Shown here one piece after another: positions 49,187 through 62,549 of a stretch of 64,000 bases of DNA. Source of the stretch: Phoronis australis (lineage: Eukaryota > Phoronida > Phoronidae); contig NMRA01000175.1 of NCBI GenBank assembly GCA_002633005.1, positions 425,130 through 489,129 on the forward strand, read 5' to 3'. The position numbers and the translations under genes are program-made. The first letter of the stretch is position 1. Each line of letters starts with the position of its first letter. The notes beneath the pieces were generated by a model. That model worked only from the letters and a program-made list of their open reading frames with translations, was not told where the DNA came from and searched no databases.

Positions 49187-49195
49187 CATCGCCGT
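49187..49195. repeat. 9-bp target-site duplication, right copy
   Basis: CATCGCCGT directly right of the foldback element, identical to 48271-48279. Confidence 0.85.
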
Positions 49196-49770
49196 CAGCC
49201 TTGCATCCAGCCTCCATTAGCATTAAAGTCTAGTTATCATGTCTGACGTCTGTTTCGTGATTAGTCAATCAAAATGAGGCCATCTAGTGTATTTGAATTA
49301 AATGAACATTAAAAAACATACCTTTATAACCTTAAATATCGTAACCCGACTCTTGAGTCATAATCCAGACGGAAGATTAACGCGGGTTGTGACCAGCATG
49401 CCCACTGCTCGCATTGTCACTCGAGCGTGTTTTGATTTACCGTAAGTACTTGAACTTCCTTTTCTCATCGAGGTTATCCAAAAGGAACAGAATGCAACTG
49501 AAGCCACTGAGCAGCAACTGAATAAATGCATGTCTCAGAAAATGAGAGAAATAAGAGACAACTTGAAGTGCTAAATACGCATACGAGTCAAATCGTAGCT
49601 TAGAATGGTCAAAATCTGACAAATTTATGGCGTAGCTTTATGTTCACCAGACTCCAATGCTAGCTGGATTCGACGCTGGGTTACAATAAAACTTAATTTC
49701 GGACAGTCAAACATTTACTGCACTGTAATCTTCATTGTCTTGAACCAATGGAGATTTTTGAGTCATGTCC

Positions 49771-49776
49771 TTTATT
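49771..49776 (-). terminator. Poly(A) signal of the GH20 gene
   Basis: The minus strand reads AATAAA about 50 bases after the GH20 stop codon, giving a short 3' UTR. Confidence 0.7.
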
Positions 49777-49826
49777 GTAAATATGGTTACACATTCAGTT
49801 AGGCAAAAAACACGATAGGAAACGAT

Positions 49827-52800
49827 TTAAAAATCACTCGCTGCCTTCATTTGAAATGACACTGTTCTACTTTTGCGTTTGTTGTCAGTAGACCTGAAAA
49901 AGAAGGATTAGAAGTACAATAACCAAGTGTAAATGGGTCGTATTACTTTGATTTGGTTGTCGTAATGTAACAGCGGTTTTCTTTACAGAGGGTTCGAACC
50001 CCTCCTCTCCACGAAGGGCTTCCAGTACGTGCTACGAAGGGGAAATTGCGTCTCGCTGTGATTGGTGAGAGTGATATTAAAGGCGAAATATGTTCCTCCC
50101 CGGCTCCCTCATTCTAGGTTTTTCGCACCTTATTCTTTTGTCTTTCACGTCATACCATTATTATTTCCTTTGTATGAAACGATAATTTGTTTTTTCCCAA
50201 AATTCACTAGGCTCACTTCTCAATATTTGTGTTATGATTTTTAAGTAAATGCACAAAGTGGTCACGAAAAAGGATAAAAGTCCTCACGGAAACTCAACAA
50301 ATTCTGTTTACGTTTTTCTTGCCAAAGTCAACTGTTGTGCCAAAAACATTTTCTGATTTTTATAAGGACTCTCTTACAAACCGCACTTTCTTAGGCCTAT
50401 GTTGCTAATGCATTACTAAGACTACCCGCAGTGGATAGCTGAATACATCAAAAATAACAAAAGTCCGCTGGAGGAAGGTTTTAAAACTCAATGTTTCCTT
50501 TCTAATTAACTCACCTCGTGCGTAACATTATGTTTCCGCCTTTCACTGTGACGTAAGGATGGTAGGTGCACCAAGTGGCGCCGCCATCTTGACTGAACTC
50601 TATCTCTAGACCAGAGATAGCGGAGTTGGCGTACAGTACGTCGTTCAGTACAGCGCAATTAGCCCTGGGGTAAAACGTATCAATGCATGATTTCTAGCTC
50701 AATGCAAGTAGACTAAAGGCGATAGTTTGTGTGAGTGACATTGTAGCTGACACTGTATTCCTGCTTAGACTTTCTCTTGGTGCTGTTCAAGGGAAAGCAA
50801 CCATTTTTGATTTTACGCCAATTTACAAAAGTTCACTTCCCGCTCTATATTAGGTTATGTAAGGCCTTATCGACACTGTAGTTTGTGCAGTTAGTCAAAT
50901 ATATACATAAAACTAGAGATCTTTGCTCAGTAAAATTATTTTCTGTAAACAAAAAGCATGTAGATCGTCAATGATGTTTGACTTTTTACCAATCTGCCAT
51001 TAATTGTGTCATGAGGCCATGTGTTTTTAGTAAAATTTAGAAAACAAGGTACATTGATAACAAAACAAATGGATCAACACGTGGTCAGATTTCATTTGAA
51101 ATAAATGCTCAAGATAAAACCTTAAAAGCGCTTTTACAGTTTTCTTAATTGTCATGATTTCGATTTTAATTTTGTGTTACTTTTGAACTTTCCTATGAAA
51201 ATCAAAGAATTTTGGATAACGCTGCATAAAGCTCGGTACATATAACTGAAAGTTTCATATGAATCTGATCGTCCGATTTCTGATACACGGTGTTCCGAAG
51301 TTAAAGATTAAGTTTGGACATTTTTCTAAGGTACCACATAACCCTAAAGTCGTGCATTAATACCTAGCTCCAGGTGGGGGTAGGTGGTACGTATATCCGT
51401 TCTTATCAAGTCGGCGAAGGGCGTTTTTTCCCAGTAGACACGAGAACCTCTCCCAGTCCCGACTCCGCGATTTCCTTCGTTTCTTTTCGTCAGTTTCGAA
51501 CTCCCAGTCCGCTTTGTGCCAAGCTCTCTCGGCGAAGGCCAGCAGTCTCGGTGTTGCCATGGACCACAGCTGATCTGTCGTTCGAATAGTTTCAGACCAT
51601 ATTGCCGCCTGAAGGCCTATGAAAAGAGAGCTTCAATTTAGTGAGTTAAAACTTTGGTCAGTGGATGGACTAGAGTGTCACACGAAGAGGAAGAGATGAC
51701 GATGGCGAAAATTTCAATTTAATAGTGTGCTAAAACTTCTTGGTGACTGATACCCGAGCAGTAATTGTTTCAGCAATGGTGTGATTTGCAATGCCATTAA
51801 ATCAAACTGGTTCGCGGCTTGATGGTATTCTACAACGTCTTCTATATCAACTTTGATTTCAGAGGTTTTATACAGGTAAGAAATGTGGGATTAGTGAGAG
51901 CGAAAGGTTGAGTGGAACAAAAGTTCGGTCAAGAAGATGTAACATATAGAACACCATAGATGTATTGATGAGCTGTGAATATCTAATGTATAACTTCCTT
52001 ACCTAAAATGTTTTCGGGCTTATTCAGTGGAGTGCAGTTTTCTATATTGGCGCACAAATCCTTCTTAGTGTATGGTTCACCACTGCGTTTCTCTTCAATA
52101 TTGTCGTAGAGACTGTCTGGTAGAAATCCGAACACCTTCTCCGTGTCAGTGTACCTGGGCGCCCAGTAGTAACCTCTCTCTTCCGGATCCGGTTCATAAG
52201 GATGGTCAAAATACAAATGGGTAGCCTGTGCCATGACCACCTTGAAGCCAGCGTTGGCGAGTAGGTAGGCTCTGTTTCCCACTCCCCATTCCCAGATATT
52301 CTGCCATGCGTATCCAATCACGTCATTGTTCTTGAATGATGACCGATTGTATACCATTGCGTCTAGTAGACCGTCTTCCCAACCAGCCATGTTCATCCCC
52401 AATGATGCCGTAATGGCGGAGACTCGAAGTGCAAAGTATTCTGACAGGTTATTTACCCCTTTGTCTTTTTTTAACTTGAGACAAGCTGGCGACTTCTGCC
52501 AAGCACCCCTGGGCTTTTCATCTCCACCGTAATGATACGTCAACAATGCCAAGTTGACGTCAGTATACATTTTCTTTATCTCTGTAACAACTTTCGTGAC
52601 GAACGTATAAGTTGAATCAATGCACGGATTGATAGCATTGTCCGTAAAATACTGAATCGATTCGTACTTGGACGGATCGTCGATTTCATCTAAGAGATAC
52701 TCGGAAGCTTTCGTTATGTCTGTGGATTTATATTTATTAAATCTGGCTCTCATCGCTTTGATGGCTGCATGGGCGTGGCCAGGCATGTCGAATTCGGGGA

Positions 52801-55800
52801 TGACATCGATGTAACGGTCGGCTGCGTGCTGAAGAATTTCTTGGAAATCTTTAACAGAGTAGTAACCTGTTCCCAGACCAGTGGCTTGTGGTCCCGAACC
52901 AAGTTGTGGTATTATGCAGTCGTTCTCACTTAAATCGTGACATCGTCGTGCCCCAACCTGTAATATTATTTCTGTAAGCCTTGATGTCTGATATCCACCG
53001 AGGCACTGCCGTTCATCACAGAGAATTTCTGTTAAATATGGGAACTCTTAAGAGCCAAGGCTCATTTCCCCTGAAAGACTTTACTGTAGTGCATATTTTG
53101 GAGGAAAATCTTACAAGGCGCTATTAAATTTCCCGGAAACGGTTATTTGGTTGGTGACGAAAGGAAGAAATGTGTGAATTTCTTGGAAAAGGCAATACCG
53201 GTATAGCGAATAATGAGTCCGAGTTAAGGGATCGTTTATTCTTCTATGAAAAACAATGTAAGTCCCCTTCGCGGTGTCAATGGGGTATTTCAACTAGAAC
53301 TGTCCGGAGACCACTGCGCGGTGCAGAAATTCTACCTTTAAACCTATGTAAATTTTTGTCCAGTTTAGTACTGTATTGTGACTGCGACATGTCAACGTTT
53401 AAAAAATAGTGTAGGTGACCAGCTGGCTGCGACACGTTGCATCAGATGTGCTCGGGCTGCTCACCCGGAACCATTGCACAATACGCCTGAAACCATTCTT
53501 TCGTTTATTAACAAATACTTATAACATTTAGTGCACATATTAAGACAGAGCTGAAGAGACTTAAGGGTCTAGAAGTGGGGTCCAGTGGGATTTGAACCCA
53601 CAACCTTGAGAACAGGAGGCGGACACTCAGCTCAAGTCCACTATAGGTCGCACTGCCTCTTGAGCCTTTAGGTAAGAGGAGGCGCCGGGGTACTTACTGA
53701 CGTCAACTCTGGCAAACCGGGTATTTCTACCCGCCATCCTTCGTCATCTGCTAAGTGGAAATGAAACTTGTTCAGTTTGTAAGCTGCCATTAAATCGAGT
53801 AACTTCTTCACGTCTTCTTTACTCCGGAAGTTTCTGGAAACGTCCAACATTGTTCCGCGATATGCATATCTCGGTGCGTCTATTATCGTCTGTTGAAGAA
53901 TCTAGAAAAACAAACTAAAAATCTTCGAATTCATTTTCTTTTGCCATTGTTGTGGAGAAATCGTGAGATGGGATGAAAGTGAAGAGATGTAGAGTTTCAT
54001 CAAGCTTTTGGAAACAATAAGATAAATCAAACACATGTTCGGCCTTAAGGGCCACATTGCGTTTCCCAGCATAACTTACCCACATCCGGGCCTTCGCCTT
54101 GCAACCAAATATGCTGAGAAAACTTTGAACACCATAGAACAATCCCTGGACACTCGGACTGCGGATATCAACTCCTGGGGGAAAGCGTCTAATTTCGAGG
54201 CGGTAGGCTTGGTCTATTATTGTTCCTTTAGCGGCTTTGTTTTTGGAGAGTTTCACGCGACCGATAGATAACCTGATGGTGTTCCACTTTTTGGGTCGAC
54301 CCCGAGGAATTCCGCTTTCATCTTAAAATTGCAAAAGGTAAACATTTATGATTGCTCTACAGGTTTATCGTATGATGCACAACTATTACTCATAGGAGAA
54401 TATTTCACGCCTCAACTAACACACTACTTGCCGAAGTATTTTTGTAAACCTGGCGCTTTGTGTCACGACTGTGATTGTCGGTTGCAGTCCCTGTTTTGGC
54501 TTCGCTGTCTTATCAAATGAAGGGTCTCAGATGTCTCTGCCTGTGTCCACCTTAGCACACGGAACTACGTTTTAGAATGAGGCAACTTCTGGAATGTAGT
54601 AGAGACCGATTTACATAGTGACTTAATGGCAAAATATAAGTCTTACCTTCTAAATACTTCGCCAATTTTGCCAGCCGACGGTGTGAGACGGCAATACGCC
54701 AACTTTTGGCGATGTACACGTGACCCCAGTGCCAACGTTTGTGGAAGAGAGGTTTTGGAATGACTGGCACAACAGGCTCCCAACAACTCCCTCTACCAGG
54801 TTTTTTGTTGCGGTCGAAGCGATCGGCTGCGGTATACGGATTGTAACGGTCAAAGCTGAATCGCTTCCACTGTTGAGGCGCAGAGAAAGTCTCGACGAAC
54901 GCAAGAGATTCGCCCGTTGTGGAAACAATGGTGCGCGGCTTTATATTTCCGTTCTCGGAGTCAGCTGCGACGTACCAATTGGGCATTACGTCAGTGCGGC
55001 TTACGGCCCAGAATTCACCAGTTAGGATTAACGTTAGCGACCCGCCCGCTGCGATGGTTGATGTAGTTGTTAGCTTGTGCAGGCACCCATTAACGTGCGA
55101 AACATTTGCATTGCCCTGGTTGATGGACTTGATCTTTCGAATATGACAGAGGAATATTGACCAACCACCGTGCGCGATTTCATCTCTGCCTTGATTGGCC
55201 AGCTTGACTTCAAATTTAAAAGTGGACACGTCACCAAGGTTGTCTAATACTTTGTACGTAACTTTCAGTTGACGTGCGATGGAGTCCAGTGACGTTTGCG
55301 TCAGCGCTGCCCCTGTGAATTGCAATCGTGAAAAATGTTATAAAGCTGTTCATGTTTATATATTTAAGTACGCCGTTGTTTTATGAGTCTCTGAATGAGA
55401 CAGTCATGCCAAACGGTGAATATGGGAAATCGCAGGTAGTTGTTTGCATGTTGTAGTTTGTGTGCTCTTCGGGTAGAATGCTGATCAAACACAATCGGTT
55501 CGCGCTAAGAAAATGTCGTTTTTTGGAAAACTGGGCACTCGGAAATTTGAGGCATAAATGTCGCTTTTTTTTGAAAATTGGACACTCGGAAATTTGAGGC
55601 ATATTAGTTCAAGAAACTCGTGGGATTTTCACAATTTTCACTTAAAATCTCATTTCCTCATTATTCATAGCAGCAAATATAATTAAACCGATTTTAAGCT
55701 TATGAAATCAGTCTCTCAATATTCCTTAGCGTGAGAAGATTTGCTTTTTGTCACCAACCGATGAAGTTTATAAGACTCAGAAGGGGGCTTTTAAAAGTTT

Positions 55801-57866
55801 TTTTTGATGTTTCCCAACCCTAAAATTGTGATCTATGACCCGTTTACATATAGCTTTTTCTTCCCGTGAACCACATTTGCTCAGTTTTGGGCTGCATTTA
55901 AAACGCGGGTGATTTTCATTTTTAATTCTGGAATTTTCAAGGCCAGTCACATTTTCACCAAGTTGCTACTCGACACACTCTCAATATCATATTCCCCTCG
56001 AGTTTTGTCCCTCTACGAGTCGAGTGGGTATGATGCAAGAATTTGGAGAAAATCATGCAAAACTTGAAACCCGATAACCTTTTATCCTTCGAAACACTAT
56101 TAGGATCCATATGTCTATTACTTTGACATTAGGTCACGAATTTATAACCCGCAGTTGGCATGACTACATTCATCGTGCATCATGCACGGTTTCAATCCGG
56201 TCTTTTCATCCCCGTTTCTTTTCATGTCTTCTGTTTCATTTATTCAGAGTATCAACTGCAGGCAAATTTACCACACTTCCTCAATTTGAATTTATTCGTA
56301 ATGCGTTGTAGCAATGTTTCAAAATTTTGCGCTTGTAACAAAATCCTTTCTGGGCATCAGGAACTCATAAATTAACATACAAAGTGTTAAAGAAACATAT
56401 TTTTAGAATATGTATTTTAATATACATGTATGTCTGGTTTTACAGGATGAATATGCACTGCAGTTTTGATGCTGGGGTCATCAAGTGCAAACTATGATTA
56501 GACAGTCATCCATATAAACCCTAATGTTCTCGAGCACAGAATAGTGTAAAGTTATCTTGTGTTCGCACAAGAGTAGAACGGCAAATGTCAAAAATAATTT
56601 AGAGTACAAAGATCAGATCCAGCTGCTTAGTGTCTCCATGTTTTACTCATGAGTTGACAGCAAATTACGACAGCATGCAAATTCGACATTTTTGCTATCG
56701 GGATTTGGCGGCGGAAGCCCCGCTTAGTGTCTCCTCGACTGAATGGTTGATTGGAAGTATGTTGCATATGACGTGGTCCCAAAGGGGTAAGCATGAATGA
56801 CATTTTAAAGTGGCCATTTAGGATTTTCAAAAGTTAACAATCGGTTCTACGGATGAAAAAATGTATTTAGGGAGTAATTTTTGGGCAGTATAATTAGGCT
56901 TGATCAGAGCAAAAACCAGTAAATATGATATGTTTTTGAAATGAAATCCATGTGGAGACCACTTTTGGTCGCAGTAAAAAAATGTCCGACATGGGCGGTA
57001 CATGATGCGTATTAAAGACAGCGCAAAAAATCCAGGATAATCTCCTGAGACAAAGAAGTGAAAAGCGAAGAACATTAACAGAAAAACCTCTCCAGAATTT
57101 GGAAACGAAATCGTGAGCTGGTCTGGACTGCATTTCTGGAAATGACGATTGAGTTTCTGTGTAGGTTAATGGGTAGGTATGTTTGTCACTCTCTCCCTTT
57201 TTTTCAAAAAAAGCTTGACATTCATGCTTAGTTTTGATTGTAAGCATGAACTTAGAATTATTTTTGAAACGCCCACTGTAACTTAAGTTGGGTTCGCGTA
57301 AGTCACCTCAGCATTGGTTATTTACTTTTGGTTCTTCTTTATTTTCAGGCGTCCCTCACTACATTTCTAGGCCTGATATTAGGTTTTTTATCTAAAATCA
57401 GTATTAAATAAGACACTAAATAAGACATATGATTCCATAACTTGTCGCTCACTTTAAAACTAATCGAGTTGATTTGTGGAAAATCAACAATTTATTGTGG
57501 TGCTGTAGGCCTCTTATTTAGCTGTCGTTCTTTACAAACGTAATGTTTTTATGTAGAGTGGGATACTGAAAATTTCAAAATATCTTTAAGTAGTGGAGCA
57601 TACTCTAGAAGTAGCTTTTTAAGACATTTCAAAAAACTGCATCTCAATGAAAACCCTTTACATTCGACAAGTTCTTTTTCTTACTTGTGCAGAAATAATA
57701 TTCGTATCCATAAAAGATTAATAGGTAATTAAAACGAAGATTTGTCCGTGAATCGTGTTCACAGCCCCGTGGACTCGGGCAGTGTTTGTTGGTAAAACAC
57801 AGAGAGCGTGAACTTACCTAAGGCTAAATATGCAAGAAGTATAGCTCCACAAACACTGGCCAACAT
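49827..57866 (-). CDS. Secreted GH20 beta-N-acetylhexosaminidase, chitobiase-like
   Basis: Hydrolyses terminal beta-linked N-acetylhexosamine, probably from chitin oligosaccharides, in the secretory or extracellular space. Eight coding exons, all GT-AG with compatible phases: 57866-57818, 55312-54647, 54321-54080, 53901-53698, 52957-52003, 51616-51364, 50664-50515, 49893-49827 (861 residues). Exon 1 is a signal peptide, MLASVCGAILLAYLALG. Next come the chitobiase N-terminal carbohydrate-binding-like domain (about 20-190, with HGGWSIFLCHI), the GH20b domain (about 240-320, with PSVQGLFYGVQSF), the catalytic barrel (about 325-770) and the C-terminal chitobiase domain (about 790-850, with GLEIEFSQDGGATW). 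Catalytic Asp533-Glu534 lie in LLTYHYGGDE; also HFHLADDEGW, EFDMPGHAHA, AGWEDG and LQAAIWSE. This differs from lysosomal HEXA/HEXB, which lack the first and last domains and are near 530 residues. All key residues are intact, so it should be active. It converges on the SLC6 gene. Confidence 0.93.
53577..53666 (-). repeat. tRNA-derived SINE in GH20 intron 4
   Basis: The minus strand reads CTGAGTGTCCGCCTCCTG (degenerate A-box side) and later TTGTGGGTTCAAATCCCACT (strong B-box T-arm). No acceptor stem pairs. It lies 32 bases downstream of the exon 4 donor and does not disturb it. Confidence 0.65.
55313..57817. other. GH20 intron 1 (2.5 kb)
   Basis: Non-coding. A duplicated ~60-bp segment near 55510-55605 (GAAAACTGGGCACTCGGAAA and a diverged repeat) is the only structure noted. 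Confidence 0.6.
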
Positions 57867-57913
57867 GACTGGGTATTTTCGTCAAACAGTGTTGGCTGAT
57901 GGATGGCAGCTTT

Positions 57914-57920
57914 GTATATA
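57914..57920 (-). promoter_or_regulatory. TATA box of the GH20 gene
   Basis: The minus strand reads CTATATACAAAG about 50 bases before the start codon. This predicts transcription starting about 20-25 bases before the ATG. Confidence 0.5.
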
Positions 57921-59348
57921 GTCTAGCATGTCAGTTTGTGATCACGATTTATTACTCATTTTGACATTGAAGATAATTTATCGGCGGCATACTGAGTATA
58001 ATGATAGTTATAAAAGTGTGGAGTGAAGAGGTCAAGCATACCTGTTGCTAATGTTACCGAAACTGAACGTCGTCCTGGGGGATTAGAGCGGATCCAAGAT
58101 CATGTCCAAAGGGGATTTGGTAATGAATAAGTACAGGGGGCTTTTGATTTTCCTTCATTACTGCAATATACAAGTGGTCAGAGCAAGAGCGTCCACCCCC
58201 CCCCTCCCTCTGTGATTGTTTTCCATAGAGGCCCCCAGTGTGGAGGTGAAGTCAGTTGGGATGGCGGAGAAGCCTTCTTGAGGAATAGGTCTCCGCAAAA
58301 TTAATTCGATGAGACTAACCATTTACTTCGTAATCCAGTACTAGCGATTTTTATATCATTTGGACTGGTTGTGGAGCTACAAACCAGTATTACGCCGTCC
58401 ATAAATCGCACTATTGACCTTGATGTCGCAGATCTATCCGGATTCGATCGCGTGTTGTTCTTGTTCGCAATCTTCTCACATCACTACTACACCACCGCCA
58501 CGTCACCCAATTTTAAAATCTTATTCTATGTTATCTAGATTCCTATTTGTTTTAAATATCCGCCAAATGTAAACCAGCAGGCGAATACAAACCTGCACCA
58601 AGGCAACACGGCTCACACAATAACTCTATTTTATAAAAGGTGAACTTTCAAAGGCCAAAATGTTTACTAAATTTCTGTAAACGTCATTTGTGGGTACTTA
58701 AGCGCGTGCACGGCAAGAATGCTCGTGCGCAGCCTACAATCACAGACTTTTGTAGATTGTTTTGGATTAAAACTGACTGCCACACATGATACCATCCCCA
58801 AAATATAGCCGGTAGTTCTTTTACCCGTTCCAAACACAGTTATCGTTTTTTTTAACATCTCCCGTAAACGTTTTGGGATAAAATTGGTGGCTGACTGACG
58901 TTTGGCCGCCGAAATTATATAGAACAATAGCCTCCTTCCACGAATATTACTCAGCAGGTGTAACCATAAAATGTTTATTGACTTTCACACTTCGTCAATT
59001 TATGGATTTCAGACCCAAAATAGGATAATGACTTCGGCTCCGCCTAGGTCATTTCACGTTTTCGCCAGTCTGAAAACCAATTACTGACCTCGGTGAAAGT
59101 CAATAATTGTATATGTATAATTAATAATTAATATTGGGTTACTGATCTTTCAGATTATCCCCACATGTATACGAGGTATTTTCAGCATCGTGAAAACATG
59201 ACATTATCTTGTATTTTCTGGCATTAAAACCAATCCCAAGAAACTATTTCTGCTTTTGATAACTAGACTTCATTCTTTTTGCTTCCCTAGCTGTCTATTT
59301 GCAGCACTATTTTTTGAGCGGACTCGCGAAATGTCAATTCCCGTCCAC

Positions 59349-59430
59349 GACCTCGCTGGTTCCCTGCGTGCTTAGCCCAGCCAGCGCGGCTACCGCCCCA
59401 TCTAGCGGCACGCAGGGAACCAGCGAGGTC
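59349..59430. repeat. Perfect 22-bp inverted repeat, GC-rich
   Basis: GACCTCGCTGGTTCCCTGCG (plus TG) at 59349-59370 is exactly inverted at 59409-59430, with a 38-base GC-rich spacer. It is strikingly GC-rich for this window. Likely a tiny MITE. Confidence 0.8.
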
Positions 59431-59735
59431 CACGACCTGACTTGTTCGGCAGTTCTGATCCGACCCTCGTGGACGAGACGGTGTCGCTATCTGCCGGTGA
59501 CTGAGAGATCAAGGGCCCGTGCAGACCGGGAGCATTTTGTTTGTTTTAACTCAGATAGAATCTGAGGTTTTAAGCAGTGCTGTGGTGGGGCGTAGGCGCA
59601 AGTAGGCGCAGCCAACCACCTTTTGGCATTTGAACGTACCGCCTTCGCACCGTACAAGTTACGTTTAGTGCTCGAGGTGATACGGTGGGCTTTGGGCGCC
59701 TACTTACCTCTAATTTTAACACTACAGCACTGGTT

Positions 59736-59850
59736 TCAAGTGAACCATAGTTGAGCTGACAAGGTGTGAAAATAAGGCATTCTCTGAATGAACTAGCCAA
59801 GGTCATTCTTGCCTTGGTGTGAGATGTCAGTTCAGCAATGGTTCACTTGA
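59736..59850. repeat. 115-bp foldback sequence
   Basis: TCAAGTGAACCATAGTTGAG (then CTGACA) at 59736-59761 pairs with TGTCAGTTCAGCAATGGTTC (then ACTTGA) ending 59850, with three mismatches in 26. Inner bases (AAGGTGTGA… / …TTGCCTTGGTG) extend the pairing. Probably a MITE. Confidence 0.65.
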
Positions 59851-60802
59851 GGCAGACATCTTTCAGATCATTACATTCCGTCTGAGTTATTGCCCTGCTA
59901 CTGAAACGCTGTGTCTTGAATAGACTATAGTGTCCAGAGGCTAAGCACTGGACACGAGTTGTTCTTTACACTGTGCATAGCAGCGACGGAAGAATTATGG
60001 GCCAAGGTGGACCCATTTGAGCCAACAAAAGTAGTCATATACACTTGTGGTTTCGAGATGTCTTGGGGAGGGTTTCAGTTTTTCTTCATTTTCATGGAAG
60101 TTTATTTTTTCGCAGTGCAAAGGAAAGAGACAAGATTTCAGAGAATGCATAAATTTCGCTACAGTAACGTCTCACGGGACCGGTTTCAGGGGTGCAACCT
60201 CTCGGAAATTTGTCAAATAAGCGGCATGTAAAATAAGATATGCACGTGTGTCCATAAATGTAAAGACGCCGGCATATTTTAGTTACTTTCTGTCCAGGCG
60301 TTAGAGAGCTCTTCAGTGACATGCAAAAAAGTAAGGAACATTTAACATTTATTTCATTTGTAAAACTGGTCTTCCAGATATCCCATGCAGAATTTTTGTA
60401 CATTCAAATAAATCAGTAAGGGATGGCCAAACTTAAAATGTATTCCAAGTTGATCAAAAAGCAAAAACTATGAAAGGTATACAAGAGTAAATAAATAGGT
60501 GCGAATTCAATTGTACAAAACTAAATAAATAAAACACAAAGAAGAACACGTTGCATGTACAAATATTTTTTCGGAGACAGCGACATAGTCATATCAAGCT
60601 CTGACAGACCGTACATGCCAAATATGCCATGCCCTTATGTGGAATACAAGTGTCTCTTTTGAAACTGTGACCGTCAGGTCAGTTACAGGTTCTTTATTGG
60701 CGCGTGACTTTCTGAGACCAGATTCATTGCTGAATGAAACCTGCAACCCCGCTGTCGCGGTCTAACGCTCTAGAGATGGAGCTGAATCGTACTCGATAAA
60801 TG

Positions 60803-60866
60803 ACACATGGGCGGCTCACCATAGGGGGCTACGCCCCATTTTTTTCAGTGCTGCGCCGCTCGTGTG
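60803..60866. mobile_element. Family H hairpin, single unit
   Basis: CACATGGGCGGCTCACCATA and the far side AGTGCTGCGCCGCTCGTGTG form a hairpin matching the two units at 18453-18592, including GGGGGCTA and TTTTCAGTGCTGCGCCG. Confidence 0.7.
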
Positions 60867-62549
60867 CGTATTTAACTGGTAAAACCACCCGTTTTGATTT
60901 CAGTGAATTTCTGGAAGACAACAGCGAACATTGGCGAGTTGTAATAACATCACACAAACACTACGGTTTTGTCTGATAAAATAACTTCAAGAGGTATATT
61001 CCGCCCAACAATAACCACCAAGTGCGTTTTCCCTTCATAAAGCAGACAACGTCATTTTAAAATACGTGGTACAAGGATTTCTTTTTGTATTGATACGGGA
61101 TATTCCGTGAGTCGGCGATTAAAAGACCACTAAACTAAAACGTATCGCTCATTACATGTTCTTAGGTGCTAGATTCATTTTAGCTTACCAAGAAGACGAA
61201 TGTTTAATTAATGACGGTTTTATAGCATAATGCTCGTGTCACCGTTTGACAAGGTCGAGAATGACGCATTAACTGGACGCAGTGAATGTGTGGAGACAAT
61301 AGATCACCTTAAGTGGAAAACAACATGCAAACAACTGGTCGTACGCATACACGAAGCATGATGAATAAGTCAATGACATGTTGGTCTTGATCATGGCTGT
61401 TTACCGGAACAGGTGACATTTTCAGTCGTGATCAGTCAGTCAAAAATATTTATTCCACCGTTAACAAATAACTCAGAAAGAATGTCATGATATTTGAGTT
61501 TACAAGTAATACAAAAAATTCTGCTCCACGATATTCCAATAACAAATAATAATTTGAAAGAGCGCAACGCAACTAAACAAAAGGGGAGAAACTAAGAAAA
61601 AATAAAGAGAAGGAGGACAAGAAAAATGTTTGGAGTCACTGATGATATTAATATTAACTGTTAAAGAAAAAATGGGCTCCATAGAACAAAAATCATTTGC
61701 ATTTTTTAATTTCAATGTAACGGTTCGAAAGGCCTATAACGGTAAGAAGTCTGAATCATAAGTTACATTCTTTGACGAAAGGCAAGTTTTTAATTTTTAC
61801 TAATAACTCTTTCGCCACCTGTTGCTGATTCACAAAACTAAAGCCTGGTGTGTGCGAGTCCACTGAGTTTCGAAATTAATCGTGGTCATTAAGCTCTGCT
61901 GTGAGCATTTATGTACAACGTCGGGTACACATTAGCCCAACCGCACTCTCGTTTACTGGTAGGCTATATCGGCAAATATCGTTTCCGATGTGCAAGTATG
62001 TTGCGGTGATCTTGTCTATACATTGCTTTGCTGGTTTGCGATTTGGAACCAGGCGGTATTCAATTTGACACACGCACTTGGCCCGTAATCTAACCTTTTT
62101 ACTCGAAATCGAACTCGTTTTCTGTTCTACTTTGGAATAAATTTAAAGATAACTGTCTAGTATTATTCTGTGCTCTAGTACATAATGGTTTACGTGGATA
62201 ACCATGTAATTCTATTTTGCACATGGTGACCACAGTACTAAAGCTTTAGTTTAACTTGGAGTCTGAAATCAAAATCTCGAGTTCTCGCTCAATATCTCGA
62301 ATTTTTACTCGAGTTTGCAGCTCATCAAGTGCGCACATGGACTACATGTTGGTTGGGAAACCCACAACGCGCTCAAGAACAAAATGATAAATAATTATCT
62401 GACATTGGTGTAAGGGATAATTGAAATGGCCAAATATAAGTTCGAGTTTGATTTCGAATAAAAGAATTAGATCCCGACCCCTGGTGGCGAGAAATATTGA
62501 GGAGATATGTACCTCAAGAGTTTGCAATGACTACAGCCAGATTATCTTT

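Larger units (their letters stand above)
57921..62549. other. Intergenic, with small hairpin repeats
   Basis: No gene recognised. Contains three inverted-repeat elements listed separately and a C-rich run at 58195-58210. The ORFs 59299-59565, 59570-59806 and 59959-60231 have no recognisable domain. Confidence 0.4.

Noticed and set aside
49985-50015. tRNA 3' half (GAGGGTTCGAACCCCTC)
   Set aside because: No matching 5' half or anticodon arm upstream; lies in a GH20 intron-exon neighbourhood; at most a relic.
53577-53666. tRNA gene with long variable arm
   Set aside because: The would-be acceptor ends do not pair; A-box degenerate; better explained as a tRNA-derived SINE.
54720-55025. 101-residue plus-strand ORF
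   Set aside because: Antisense of GH20 exon 2, which has a full set of splice sites and domain matches.
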